Assembly: GCF_003627755.1 (NCBI RefSeq)
Contig: NZ_CP032694.1
Span: 3,401,501-3,465,500 of the forward strand
DNA: 64,000 nucleotides
Source: Rhizobium jaguaris
GTDB lineage: Bacteria; Pseudomonadota; Alphaproteobacteria; Rhizobiales; Rhizobiaceae
Direction: 5' to 3'
The notes beneath the pieces are model-generated. The model was not told the origin of the DNA, searched no databases, and was given only the letters and a program-made list of their open reading frames with translations. The position numbers were made by a program, and so were the translations under genes. Below, in pieces: positions 1 to 7,790 of the stretch (the first letter of the stretch is position 1; the number at the start of each line of letters is the position of its first letter).

Positions 1-1101
1 GGCCTCGGCGGCGCCATGATGATCCCGGTCGGCCGTCTCGTGCTGATGCGCAGTGTCGCGCGCAAGGATATGGTGTCCGCCATGTCCTGGCTGCTCATTC
101 CAGCGCTTGTCGGCCCGATTCTCGGTCCCCCCATCGGGGGCATGTTCGTCACCTATCTCGACTGGCGCTGGATCTTCTACATCAACGTACCGATCGGCAT
201 TATCGGTTTCGCTCTCGTCACGATGTTCATCGAAGACGTGAAAGGCCCGAGGAACGGCCGCTTCGATCTGTCGGGCTTCGTCCTATCCGGCATTTCGCTC
301 GGCTCGCTGCTGTTCGGCTTCGAAATGTCGAGCCGCGAAGGCGAAGGCTATCTGGCCGTGTTCCTGATTTCGATCGGCCTGCTGTTCGGCATCGCCTACC
401 TTCGCCATGCCCGCAAGCATCCGTCGCCGATCATGGATTTCTCGCTGATGAGGGTACCGACCTTTGGAGCATCGGTCATCGCGGGCTCGCTGACGCGCAT
501 CAGCCAGGGCGCTACGCCCTTCCTCATTCCGCTGATGCTGCAGCTCGGTTTCGGCCTGTCCGCCGCCTCCGCCGGTCAGATCTCCATCGCCACAGCCCTC
601 GGCTCGATGGCAATGAAGCCGCTGCAGCTCAAGATCCTGCGCAGGCTCGGCTTCCGCACCAGCCTGCTGATCTTCGGCGTGATCGGCACGCTCGGCTACG
701 GGCTTTGCTCGATCTTCCGGCCCGACTGGCCGTTGCCGCTGATCTTCGTGATCCTGTTCTTCTGCGGCTTCTTCATGTCGTTCCAGTTCACGGCCTATAA
801 CACCATCGCCTATGACGAGATCGAGCGCGAGCGCATGAGCTCGGCGACGAGTTTCTATACGACGTTCCAGCAGTTGATGCTGTCGCTCGGCATTTGCGTC
901 GCAGCTCTTGCCCTGCATGGCTCGATGTATGTGCGCGAACACGCGACCGCCGAGATGAGCGACTTCTCCGCCGCCTTCATCGTCGTCACCCTGATCGCGC
1001 TTCTCGCCATGGTCTGGAACGCCCGCTTCTCGAGCACCGCCGGTTCGGAAATCAGCGGCCACCGCAAGAAGTCGCCCGAGGACGCGCTCGGCGGACACTG
1101 A
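1..1101 (+). CDS. MFS drug exporter, DHA2 (EmrB/QacA) family, 5' end outside window
   Basis: Proton-driven inner-membrane drug exporter of the 14-helix DHA2 family. The frame is open from the left edge: five codons (GLGGA) precede the first ATG at 16, so the true start and the first few membrane helices lie outside. Visible are the family motif C region (GPILGPPIGG) followed by DWRWIFYINVP at about residues 35-60, then roughly ten hydrophobic segments. The C-terminus (residues 345-361) is polar and cytoplasmic. No periplasmic adaptor (EmrA/HlyD type) is visible downstream; it could lie upstream of the window. Substrate cannot be told from sequence. Confidence 0.9.
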   Translation, partial: GLGGAMMIPVGRLVLMRSVARKDMVSAMSWLLIPALVGPILGPPIGGMFVTYLDWRWIFYINVPIGIIGFALVTMFIEDVKGPRNGRFDLSGFVLSGISLGSLLFGFEMSSREGEGYLAVFLISIGLLFGIAYLRHARKHPSPIMDFSLMRVPTFGASVIAGSLTRISQGATPFLIPLMLQLGFGLSAASAGQISIATALGSMAMKPLQLKILRRLGFRTSLLIFGVIGTLGYGLCSIFRPDWPLPLIFVILFFCGFFMSFQFTAYNTIAYDEIERERMSSATSFYTTFQQLMLSLGICVAALALHGSMYVREHATAEMSDFSAAFIVVTLIALLAMVWNARFSSTAGSEISGHRKKSPEDALGGH

Positions 1102-1185
1102 ATTGCTTCAGCGAAAGTCTCGAAAAACTCGCTCGCCAGCGATCTTGCGACTGGCTAGCCGCAGCCCAATGAAGCAGGTCGTCAT

Positions 1186-1614
1186 TCAGAACTTCTTTTT
1201 GAGGAAATATCGCGGAACAGCGCCGCTGCCGCCTTCAAGCTCGCCAAACAGCGTGTAGCCAAGCTTCTCGAAAAAGGGGCGAGCCTGGAATTCAAACGTG
1301 TCCAACCAGATGCCGATGTAGCCACGCGCCTTCGCGATCGCTTCAGCTTCCTCGATCAATCGAGTGCCGAGCCCCATTCCGCGATATTGTTCCGGCACGA
1401 TCAGGAACTTGACGAAGGCCCAGCCGTAGCCGTCGACACCATAGAGACCGCCCGTGACTTCCTTCGTTTCCGGATCGCGGATAGCGATGGCGAAATCCGG
1501 TTCCTCCGGCGCGAAGTCCCGCATTTCGGCGTTGAAGGAAACCAACGCGGCGAGGATGCCAGCTTTCACATCAGGTTCGGGGTCTGTGGGAATGATCTCG
1601 ATGAGAGGGCGCAT
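1186..1614 (-). CDS. GNAT family N-acetyltransferase
   Basis: A 142-residue single-domain acetyltransferase. The acetyl-CoA pyrophosphate loop is visible as YRGMGLGTRLIEEAEA (about residues 77-93, the Q/RxxGxG/A motif A), preceded by the strand FVKFLIVPEQ and followed by the motif B stretch GYIGIWLDTFEFQARPFFEKLGY. The start at 1614 has only a weak ribosome site. It is convergent with the exporter at 1-1101. Substrate (small molecule or protein amine) cannot be assigned. Confidence 0.85.
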   Translation of the reverse strand: MRPLIEIIPTDPEPDVKAGILAALVSFNAEMRDFAPEEPDFAIAIRDPETKEVTGGLYGVDGYGWAFVKFLIVPEQYRGMGLGTRLIEEAEAIAKARGYIGIWLDTFEFQARPFFEKLGYTLFGELEGGSGAVPRYFLKKKF

Positions 1615-1775
1615 GGGATGCTTGTTTCCAAATGTTCAGTTGTAAAACGCCGATTGAAGCGGCAGTTTTACATCTAATTTTTGCAGAAGCGCAAAACCGG
1701 ACTCTCGCAGCGATCAACTTCGCGCAAGCCGTTCGAGAAATATTTTCAATGACTGCTCGCCTAGAGCAAAATACA

Positions 1776-1801
1776 AAAAAGGCCGGGCTAACCCGACCTC
1801 T
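1776..1801 (-). terminator. Rho-independent terminator of cspA
   Basis: On the minus strand AGGTCGGG-ttag-CCCGGCCT forms an 8-bp stem (one G-T pair) followed by a run of six T. It lies about 60 bases past the cspA stop codon and is oriented for it. Confidence 0.8.
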
Positions 1802-1863
1802 TCCTTCATCGCCTCAACGATCGATGCCAGTACATCCGTGGTCAAAGACCAGAAGCAAATGCC

Positions 1864-2073
1864 TCACAGTGATTGAAGCTGGTCAGCCGACATCTTGCCG
1901 GAACGCTTGTCCTGGACAAGCTCGTAGGAAATCTTCTGGCCGTCACGGAGAGTGCTCATTCCAGCGCGTTCAACCGCGGAAATGTGCACGAAGACATCCG
2001 TCGCGCCGTCGTCAGGCTGAATAAAACCAAAACCCTTGGCAGCATTGAACCACTTTACAGTACCTGTGCTCAT
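1864..2073 (-). CDS. cspA: Cold-shock domain protein CspA family
   Basis: A 69-residue protein that is a single cold-shock OB fold. RNP1 (KGFGFIQPD, residues 13-21) and RNP2 (VFVHISAVE, residues 27-35) are both intact, and the N-terminus [12 protein letters not shown] is canonical. Such proteins bind single-stranded RNA/DNA and act as RNA chaperones. A long leader of about 500 bases with no gene on either strand precedes it, as expected for a gene with a regulated 5' UTR, and a terminator follows at 1776-1801. Rhizobia carry several cspA paralogues, so the exact ortholog is open. Confidence 0.95.
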   Translation of the reverse strand: MSTGTVKWFNAAKGFGFIQPDDGATDVFVHISAVERAGMSTLRDGQKISYELVQDKRSGKMSADQLQSL

Positions 2074-2586
2074 AGCGATGACCTTTCAATCACTCGTATA
2101 AAGATCGCATTCCAGGCAACCGCCCGGGTGCTTTAGACCGATTTTGAGAGGGAAGTTCGTCAATGTCGCGCAGAGTGCGTCGAGGCAAAGTTCATTCACC
2201 AATATCGATGAAGAGGTTATACCGGCTGGCTGAATATGCCACAAGGAAAAACATCAGAAATATCGAAAATGGCTGAATATTTCGTCCGAATCGAGCCATG
2301 CGACATAAAATCATCACTCATTGACAATCAAAATCGGATAGTCTTTTCCCTGCTATTTCCGAGAAATTTGCGTCGCCCTATATAGGATTCACCCGAATTT
2401 TTCTTTTTATCTGCCAAGTTTCAGCGCAAAAACTCTGCCTGATTTCTTGGAAACCGATAGACTTATATCGCCGCTATAAACGCGCCATCCGATACCGAAT
2501 ACGATTTCCCGCCTTGCGGGCGCGGATGCTCAACCGTCCAAAGCCCGCAAGTAACGCCAACGCCGACGCGAACCAAGGAGGCCAAT
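2074..2586. other. Gene-free, AT-rich stretch with cspA promoter/leader
   Basis: About 510 bases with no credible coding region. It is clearly more AT-rich than its surroundings from about 2210 to 2470 and must hold the divergent promoters of cspA (leftward) and the small gene at 2587 (rightward). I see no strong hairpin or RNA motif that I can name. Confidence 0.6.
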
Positions 2587-2811
2587 ATGGCGCCGTCTAA
2601 CAAAGACAACCTGTTCGGAGCCAAGAAGCAAGCATCGCTGAAGGCCAGCGGGCTCGACTCCACCGTTAAGGAAATCATCGCCAGCGAACAGATGATCCGC
2701 GAACGCAAAACGGCGCGCCTGCGGGAATTGCGCCTCGAGAAGGAGGCGTTACAGCCGCCACCGGAGCCAAAGACCAAGACCAAACGAAAGATCGTCAAGC
2801 CATCCGAATAG
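2587..2811 (+). CDS. Small basic conserved-type hypothetical protein
   Basis: 74 residues preceded by a strong AAGGAGG at 2575-2581. No recognised domain. The middle (residues 25-60) is a charged amphipathic helix rich in Arg/Glu (SEQMIRERKTARLRELRLEK), and the tail is Pro/Lys-rich (PPPEPKTKTKRK), suggesting a soluble, perhaps nucleic-acid-associated protein. The call rests on the excellent ribosome site, protein-like composition and absence of a competing frame. Confidence 0.7.
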   Translation: MAPSNKDNLFGAKKQASLKASGLDSTVKEIIASEQMIRERKTARLRELRLEKEALQPPPEPKTKTKRKIVKPSE

Positions 2812-2911
2812 GCGCTTTCGGTGAACACAGCCTCCATGGATGCAGCATTGAATTGACCGCTGTTTCCGCCCTAAATAGCGACCAATTGCGCAATCCATCC
2901 TGGAGCATCTT

Positions 2912-4468
2912 ATGGTCGCCGGCATTCACCACATCACGCTGATCACCCGCAAGGTGCAGGCGAATGTCGATTTCTACGCGGGCTTTCTTGGTCTGCGTCT
3001 GGTCAAACGCACCGGAGGCTTCGAGGACGCAACGCAATTGCATCTCTTCTATGGCGATGCCACGGGATCGCCGGGATCTCTGGTGACCTTCCTTGTCTGG
3101 GAGGACGGATCTCCCGGTCGTCCCGGCATCGGCCAGGTCGGCGAAATCTCGCTCGCCATCGACCCCGCCAGCATCGGTTTCTGGCTGACGCGCGCCTTAA
3201 GTGCAGGGCTGAAACCGGAAGGCCCTTCGGACGAATTCGGCGAACCGGTGCTGCGGCTGAAAGATCCGGATGGTATCATCGTCAAATTGGCCGGTGCCAA
3301 GGATCTGCAATCGACCGCACCTTGGACAAGCGGGAACATCCCGCTTGAACACGCCGTCAGACGCATTCGCGGCGCGACGCTGTTCAGCGAGACGCCTGAG
3401 GAGACGCAAAACCTTCTCGTGAAGCATTTCGGCTACCGGCCAGCGGCCAGCAGCGGCGCGATCAGCCGCCTCATTTCCGAACCCGGCGACATCATCGACA
3501 TCCGCGATGCCAGCGGTTTCTGGGCAAGCGCGCCGGGAACCGGCACGGTCGACCACGTGGCGTTTCGTGCTTCCGACGACGCGGAGCTGCAAACGGTGCG
3601 CACGGCGCTGCAGGCGATCAATTCCTGGCCGACGGCGATGCACGACCGCAAATATTTCCGCTCGCTCTATGTCCGCGAGCCGGGTCGAATCCTGTTCGAG
3701 CTGGCAACCGATGTGCCAGGCATGTTGGTCGATGAAGACGAGGTGACACTCGGCACGCGTCTTTTCGCGCCCGATGACAAACCAGAACGATTGGCTGAAT
3801 TGAACGTTATCCTGCCGCAATTCTCGATGCCCGGCGAGCCGCGCGTCATCTACCGCGATCTGCCGTTCGTGCACCGCTTTTTCACGCCGCAGGAACCGGA
3901 CGGCACTGTCTTTGTTTTGCTGCATGGCTCAGGCGCCAGCGAAACGACGCTGATGCCGATCGCCCATAAGATCGGCGAGCAGGCAACGTTGCTCGGCGTG
4001 CGCGGCCGGGCGCTCGAGGAAGGCGCGCCGCGCTGGTTCCGCCGCATCACGCCGTTTACCTTCGATCGGGCCGATATCGCAAATGAAGCGGAAGCCTTTG
4101 CTGCGTTCATTGACGGTGCGATCCATGCTTATGGTCTCGATCCCGAACGCATCGTCTATATCGGCTACTCGAACGGCGCAAACCTGATCAATGCCATGCT
4201 GTCGCTGCACCCGCATCTCATCCGCCGCGCCGTGCTGCTGCGCTCCATGGCCGTTCTCACCGATCCGCCGCCGGCGGACATGTCGGACACCGACGTCTTG
4301 ATCATCGCTGGCGCGAAGGACGATTACGGACCCTACGCGCAGCCGCTCGCCGAACGGCTCCGCGCCGACGGCGCGACGGTGAACCTGCAAACCATCCCGC
4401 ACGGTCATGAGCTCACCGACGCCGATGTGCCGATCATCCAGGCTTGGTTGAAGCGATTTGAGCTGTGA
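2912..4468 (+). CDS. Fusion: glyoxalase/VOC ring-cleaving dioxygenase-like + alpha/beta hydrolase
   Basis: 518 residues, two enzymes in one chain. Residues 1-300 are paired VOC modules (GIHHITLITRKVQANVDFY at the start, a second VDHVAFRASDD near 215), resembling the MhqO/PcpA-like dioxygenase group; metal ligands His6, His216 and Glu263 are plausible. Residues 320-518 are an alpha/beta hydrolase of the MhqD/carboxylesterase type: oxyanion LLHGSGA, nucleophile elbow GYSNG (about residue 418), acid in AGAKDDYG, and His in IPHGHELTD. In Bacillus mhqO and mhqD are separate genes for quinone detoxification; here they are fused, which predicts a coupled activity on quinone or aromatic electrophiles. 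Start has TGGAG eight bases upstream. Confidence 0.85.
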   Translation: MVAGIHHITLITRKVQANVDFYAGFLGLRLVKRTGGFEDATQLHLFYGDATGSPGSLVTFLVWEDGSPGRPGIGQVGEISLAIDPASIGFWLTRALSAGLKPEGPSDEFGEPVLRLKDPDGIIVKLAGAKDLQSTAPWTSGNIPLEHAVRRIRGATLFSETPEETQNLLVKHFGYRPAASSGAISRLISEPGDIIDIRDASGFWASAPGTGTVDHVAFRASDDAELQTVRTALQAINSWPTAMHDRKYFRSLYVREPGRILFELATDVPGMLVDEDEVTLGTRLFAPDDKPERLAELNVILPQFSMPGEPRVIYRDLPFVHRFFTPQEPDGTVFVLLHGSGASETTLMPIAHKIGEQATLLGVRGRALEEGAPRWFRRITPFTFDRADIANEAEAFAAFIDGAIHAYGLDPERIVYIGYSNGANLINAMLSLHPHLIRRAVLLRSMAVLTDPPPADMSDTDVLIIAGAKDDYGPYAQPLAERLRADGATVNLQTIPHGHELTDADVPIIQAWLKRFEL

Positions 4469-4515
4469 GAACTTTGGCATATTATTGAGCATGCCGACGC
4501 GGCAGCTCTATGCTA

Positions 4516-4656
4516 GGCCCCTCACCCCAGCCCTCTCCCCGCTCATGCGGGGAGAGCGAGCTTTTCTCCAAATTCAAGCAATGCGTTTCGAGGCTCCGGG
4601 AAATGCGAACGAGTCCCCTCTCCCGCATTGCGGGGAGAGGGCTAGGGTGAGGGGCC
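4516..4656. repeat. Long palindromic intergenic repeat (nested hairpins)
   Basis: A 141-bp imperfect palindrome: the left end GGCCCCTCACCCCAGCCCTC is the reverse complement (with one mismatch) of the right end. Each arm also contains its own small hairpin (CTCTCCCCGC/GCGGGGAGAG). It lies between two convergent genes. The architecture matches the rhizobial intergenic mosaic (RIME-like) elements; family assignment is from memory. Confidence 0.75.
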
Positions 4657-4697
4657 GGGCATGAACAAGCGGCGCAAAAGCGCCTGTTCAACCGGCG

Positions 4698-5636
4698 TCA
4701 TATTTCGCGCAATAAGTTCTTCGCCATCATCATATGCACGCCCTTGTTGCCGTTGACCGCCTGAGTGACATGCAGGTCGCCGGCGAGGCTACAAAGCGTA
4801 TAGGCATCCTCCCGCGACAGGCCGGCCTTCTCGCCGAGCAGCACGATCATATCCCGCAATGCCATGACCGAACATTGGTCGAGATCCGGGTCCATGCCCA
4901 TGGTGATGTAGTGAGTTGGAGTTTCGGCGCGTGGATAGGTAAAGCTCAGATCATTACGGACAATGAACTGGAAGGTACCGCGCAGCGCCGTCTCGATCGC
5001 CGTGATGCAGACCTCGCCGTCACCTTGCGCACCGTGGCCGTCGCCGCAGGAAAACAAAGCGCCTTCGTTGAAGATCGGCAGATAGAGCGTTGTGCCGGCA
5101 ACCAGTTCCTTGTTGTCGATATTGCCGGCATGGGCACGCGGCATGATCGAGGAGATACGGCCCCAATTCGGCGGCGGCGCAACACCCATGACGCCGAAGA
5201 ACGGAGCCAGGGGCAGCTTCAGACCCCAGGGCAGATGCGCAACATTGGCCTCTGCGTCGAGCGGGATGTTCAGCAGGCGTGCCGTCTCGAAGTCGTAGGG
5301 CAAGGTACCGGCCAGCGGACGGATGACGTTGTAGCCCCAATTTTGGCGAAGCTTCACATCCTTGATACGCACCTCCAAAACCTGGCCGGGCTTGGCGCCG
5401 CGGATCGCCACGGGTCCGGTCAGGATATGGCCGGGCATTTCCTGCACGGAATTCTTGTGGACGTCGAGCAACTCGGGCGGGATGAAAAAATCGTCCTTCG
5501 GGAGTACGTCGGGTCCGCCGGACACCGTGTCGATGACGACGGTGTCGCCGCTATCGACCGTCAGAGCCGGCGCACGCTTGGGGTCGAAATAGCCCCAGGC
5601 GCAATTTGCTGAAGATGCAGGCAGATGATGATCCAT
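4698..5636 (-). CDS. Acetamidase/formamidase family amidohydrolase
   Basis: 312 residues, the usual length for the FmdA/AmdA family, which hydrolyses short amides (formamide, acetamide) to ammonia and the acid in the cytoplasm. Diagnostic are the N-terminal tHxLPaSSANCAWGYFD, the TGPVAIRGAKPGQVLEV segment, and the metal/active-site stretch GDGHGAQGDGEVCITAIE around residues 197-215. An AGGA eight bases before the ATG supports the start. It follows a family-5 solute-binding protein on the same strand with 113 bases between, suggesting scavenging of amides or amide-containing compounds for nitrogen. Exact substrate is unknown. Confidence 0.9.
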   Translation of the reverse strand: MDHHLPASSANCAWGYFDPKRAPALTVDSGDTVVIDTVSGGPDVLPKDDFFIPPELLDVHKNSVQEMPGHILTGPVAIRGAKPGQVLEVRIKDVKLRQNWGYNVIRPLAGTLPYDFETARLLNIPLDAEANVAHLPWGLKLPLAPFFGVMGVAPPPNWGRISSIMPRAHAGNIDNKELVAGTTLYLPIFNEGALFSCGDGHGAQGDGEVCITAIETALRGTFQFIVRNDLSFTYPRAETPTHYITMGMDPDLDQCSVMALRDMIVLLGEKAGLSREDAYTLCSLAGDLHVTQAVNGNKGVHMMMAKNLLREI

Positions 5637-5650
5637 GAGATATGTCCTAG

Positions 5651-5697
5651 AGCAATTTCAGGAAAAGTGCGTAGCGGTTTTCCGTCCGAAAATTGCG
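5651..5697. repeat. Dispersed palindromic repeat, copy 1
   Basis: About 47 bp folding as GCAATTTC... /...GAAAATTGC with an inner GGAAAA/TTTTCC. A second copy of the same element lies at 52203-52247, with about 84 percent identity by eye. Located in the spacer between the solute-binding protein gene and the acetamidase gene. Confidence 0.8.
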
Positions 5698-5712
5698 GAA
5701 AAACAAAATGAT

Positions 5713-5751
5713 AGAGCGGTTCTTAGGTTCAGTGAAAAGCTGAACCGCTCT
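5713..5751. repeat. Perfect 10-bp hairpin overlapping a stop codon
   Basis: AGAGCGGTTC (5713-5722) and GAACCGCTCT (5742-5751) form a perfect stem; inside is a second pairing GGTTCA/TGAACC. It lies at the 3' end of the solute-binding protein gene, touching its stop codon, and could protect the mRNA 3' end or attenuate into the acetamidase gene. Confidence 0.65.
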
Positions 5752-7243
5752 AGTCGTCCTTGGTCACGCCCTTGAGGCTGATGAGGCCCGTCGGCAGCGG
5801 CTGGAAGCCGTGGACCTTCCTGGAGAGAACGAAGGGCCAGGGCTGATGATAGAGATAGATGATCGGCAGGTCGTCCTGAATGATGTTCTGAGCGTCATCG
5901 TAGAGCTTCTTGCGGGCATCGAAATTGCCCTCGACCTTGGCCTTATCCAGATCGCTCGTAACCTGGCTGTTGCAATAGCCGGCATAATTCAGCGAGTTCT
6001 TGCAGGCGAGGAACTGATGGATATTGCCGTCCGGATCGTAGCGGCCGGACCAGCCGGTCAGCACGGCATCGAAATCGCCGCTCTGCGCCTGCGTCAGCAT
6101 GGTGGTGAATTCGACAGCATGCAGCTTGATGTCGAAACCCGCTTCGGCGCCCATGGCCTGCATCATCTGGGCGATCTGATCGCTCGTTGTCGAATTGGCG
6201 TAGATCAGCTCGAAGGAAACCTTCGGCGTGCCGGCTTCCGCGAGCAGTGCCTTGGCCTTGTCGACATTGTGCTCGCTGACTTTGATCGCTGTATCGTGGA
6301 ACGGGCTGATGCTGGTGAAAGGCTGCTGAGCCGGCTCGAAGGTGCCCGCCCCCACCACCTGGTTGATCGCATCCTTGTCGATCGCGAGCTGCAGAGCCTG
6401 GCGCACACGCTTGTCTTTGCCGAGCGGGCTTTTGCCGCCCGAGCCATTGCCGACATTGATAGTGAGGCCCTGGTAGCCGACGCTGGTGACCGCGGCGAGC
6501 TGCAGATTGGGGTCGGACTTGACCGAAGCAATATCGGACGGCGCCAAACGTTCCAGCATGTCCAGCCCTCCGGAGCGCAGATTGGCAAGGCGCACCGTCG
6601 TGTCCGGCATGATCATGAAGGTGACCTTGTCGAAGTGATAGTCGGCGGCGTCACGGTAGTTCTGGAATTTTTCGAGCGTGATCGAGTAGTTCTGCTGGCG
6701 CGAAACGAATCTATACGGGCCTGAGCAGACCGGCGCGGTCACGGCACTATCGAAACGCGCTGGCGACATCATCATGCCGGCGCGGTTGGAAAGCTGCGGC
6801 AGAAGCGTCGGATCCGGCCGCTTCAGCTTGATCTTGAACGTGAGGTCGTCGACAACGGAGACGCTGTCGATCGACTGCAACTCGCTCTTGCGCATGCTGT
6901 CCGGTTGAGTGATGGACCGGTCAAGATTGGCCTTGACCGCCTGCGCATTGATCTGCGAGCCATCATGAAAGGTCATGTTCGGGAAAAGCGTCATGGTCAG
7001 CTCGGTATTGTCGCCGTTCCACGACCATCTGCTTGCAAGCGCCGGCTGCGCCTTCAGATCCGCTCCGACGGAGACAAGGCTGTCGCATAGCGATTTGAAA
7101 ACCACTTCGCCGACAAAGGTCCGTGATTTCACAGGATCGAGACCGTCGAGGTCATCCTGCAGGCCGATCTTCATCTCATTGGCAAATGCGCTCGTGCCCG
7201 CCAATAGCACCGATATCAGCGGAAGTGCGAATATCAATCTCAT
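5750..7243 (-). CDS. ABC transporter solute-binding protein, family 5 (peptide/nickel/opine type)
   Basis: 497 residues from the ATG at 7243, chosen because AGGAG precedes it and a clean Sec signal peptide follows (RLIFALPLISVLLAGTSAFA, cleavage after AFA). The family-5 signatures are present: GLDPVKSRTFVGEVVFKSLCD near the mature N-terminus, LTMTLFPNMTFHDGSQINAQ near 100, and SGDFDAVLTGWSGRYDPDG near 400. It would capture a peptide-like or amine-like ligand in the periplasm. No permease or ATPase genes are adjacent, so it is an orphan or works with distant subunits; the acetamidase downstream hints at amide-containing ligands. Confidence 0.9.
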   Translation of the reverse strand: MRLIFALPLISVLLAGTSAFANEMKIGLQDDLDGLDPVKSRTFVGEVVFKSLCDSLVSVGADLKAQPALASRWSWNGDNTELTMTLFPNMTFHDGSQINAQAVKANLDRSITQPDSMRKSELQSIDSVSVVDDLTFKIKLKRPDPTLLPQLSNRAGMMMSPARFDSAVTAPVCSGPYRFVSRQQNYSITLEKFQNYRDAADYHFDKVTFMIMPDTTVRLANLRSGGLDMLERLAPSDIASVKSDPNLQLAAVTSVGYQGLTINVGNGSGGKSPLGKDKRVRQALQLAIDKDAINQVVGAGTFEPAQQPFTSISPFHDTAIKVSEHNVDKAKALLAEAGTPKVSFELIYANSTTSDQIAQMMQAMGAEAGFDIKLHAVEFTTMLTQAQSGDFDAVLTGWSGRYDPDGNIHQFLACKNSLNYAGYCNSQVTSDLDKAKVEGNFDARKKLYDDAQNIIQDDLPIIYLYHQPWPFVLSRKVHGFQPLPTGLISLKGVTKDD

Positions 7244-7737
7244 TCCCAATCTCCTGGTTTCAAACGATCCATGGTGCCGATCAATCGTCTGTGAACCAAT
7301 TCTTGATTGGATCGACGTTGCCGCAGCCCATTCAGACGCAACTTTTGGTCGGCACGGCCCCATCCCTGAGCCCGTTCCGCAGTTGTCTCGAAATCCCGTC
7401 AATGTTTTGAATTTGTTATAGGTAGCTATAACAGTCCAGGCTTACGCGGCTGTCAAGGGACATTCGGAGATCATATAACCGCATGAAATGGAAGATTATT
7501 TTGGAGAGTCTGATCAATGATTGTGCCGCTGACTGCGCTCGCGCTGAAAATATGGGCAGGCTGCCGCTAAGCCGATGATCCCATTGGAATCCGGTTCGCT
7601 CACAATTTGTGCGTTCACTGACCAATCGGCATGGAAAATAACCGAGAGCGTCATCTCGGTGATGCGATGCGGCGCGTGTAGGCAAACAGATTGTCGAACC
7701 AATTCGGCGTTGATCCGCGAAAGCCCGCTCAAAACAA
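7244..7737. other. Gene-free upstream region of the solute-binding protein gene
   Basis: About 490 bases without a convincing gene. It contains the promoter region of the solute-binding protein gene and a 20-bp palindrome (7414-7433, listed separately). Short frames here lack ribosome sites and recognisable sequence. Confidence 0.5.
7414..7433. promoter_or_regulatory. Candidate operator palindrome
   Basis: TGTTATAG-GTAG-CTATAACA, a perfect inverted repeat with 8-bp arms and a 4-bp spacer, 171 bases upstream of the start of the solute-binding protein gene. The form is typical of a dimeric repressor site (for example GntR type). No regulator gene is adjacent; the binding protein is unknown. 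Confidence 0.5.
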
Positions 7738-7765
7738 CAAAGGCCCGCCATCCGGCGGGCCTTTG
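7738..7765. terminator. Terminator hairpin of the dehydratase operon
   Basis: CAAAGGCCCGCC-atcc-GGCGGGCCTTTG: perfect 12-bp stem with a 4-base loop, 25 bases beyond the stop codon of the leftward dehydratase gene. The A/T ends of the stem make it usable in both directions. Confidence 0.8.
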
Positions 7766-7790
7766 TCTCTCCTCCTCGTGGGGTGACGGA

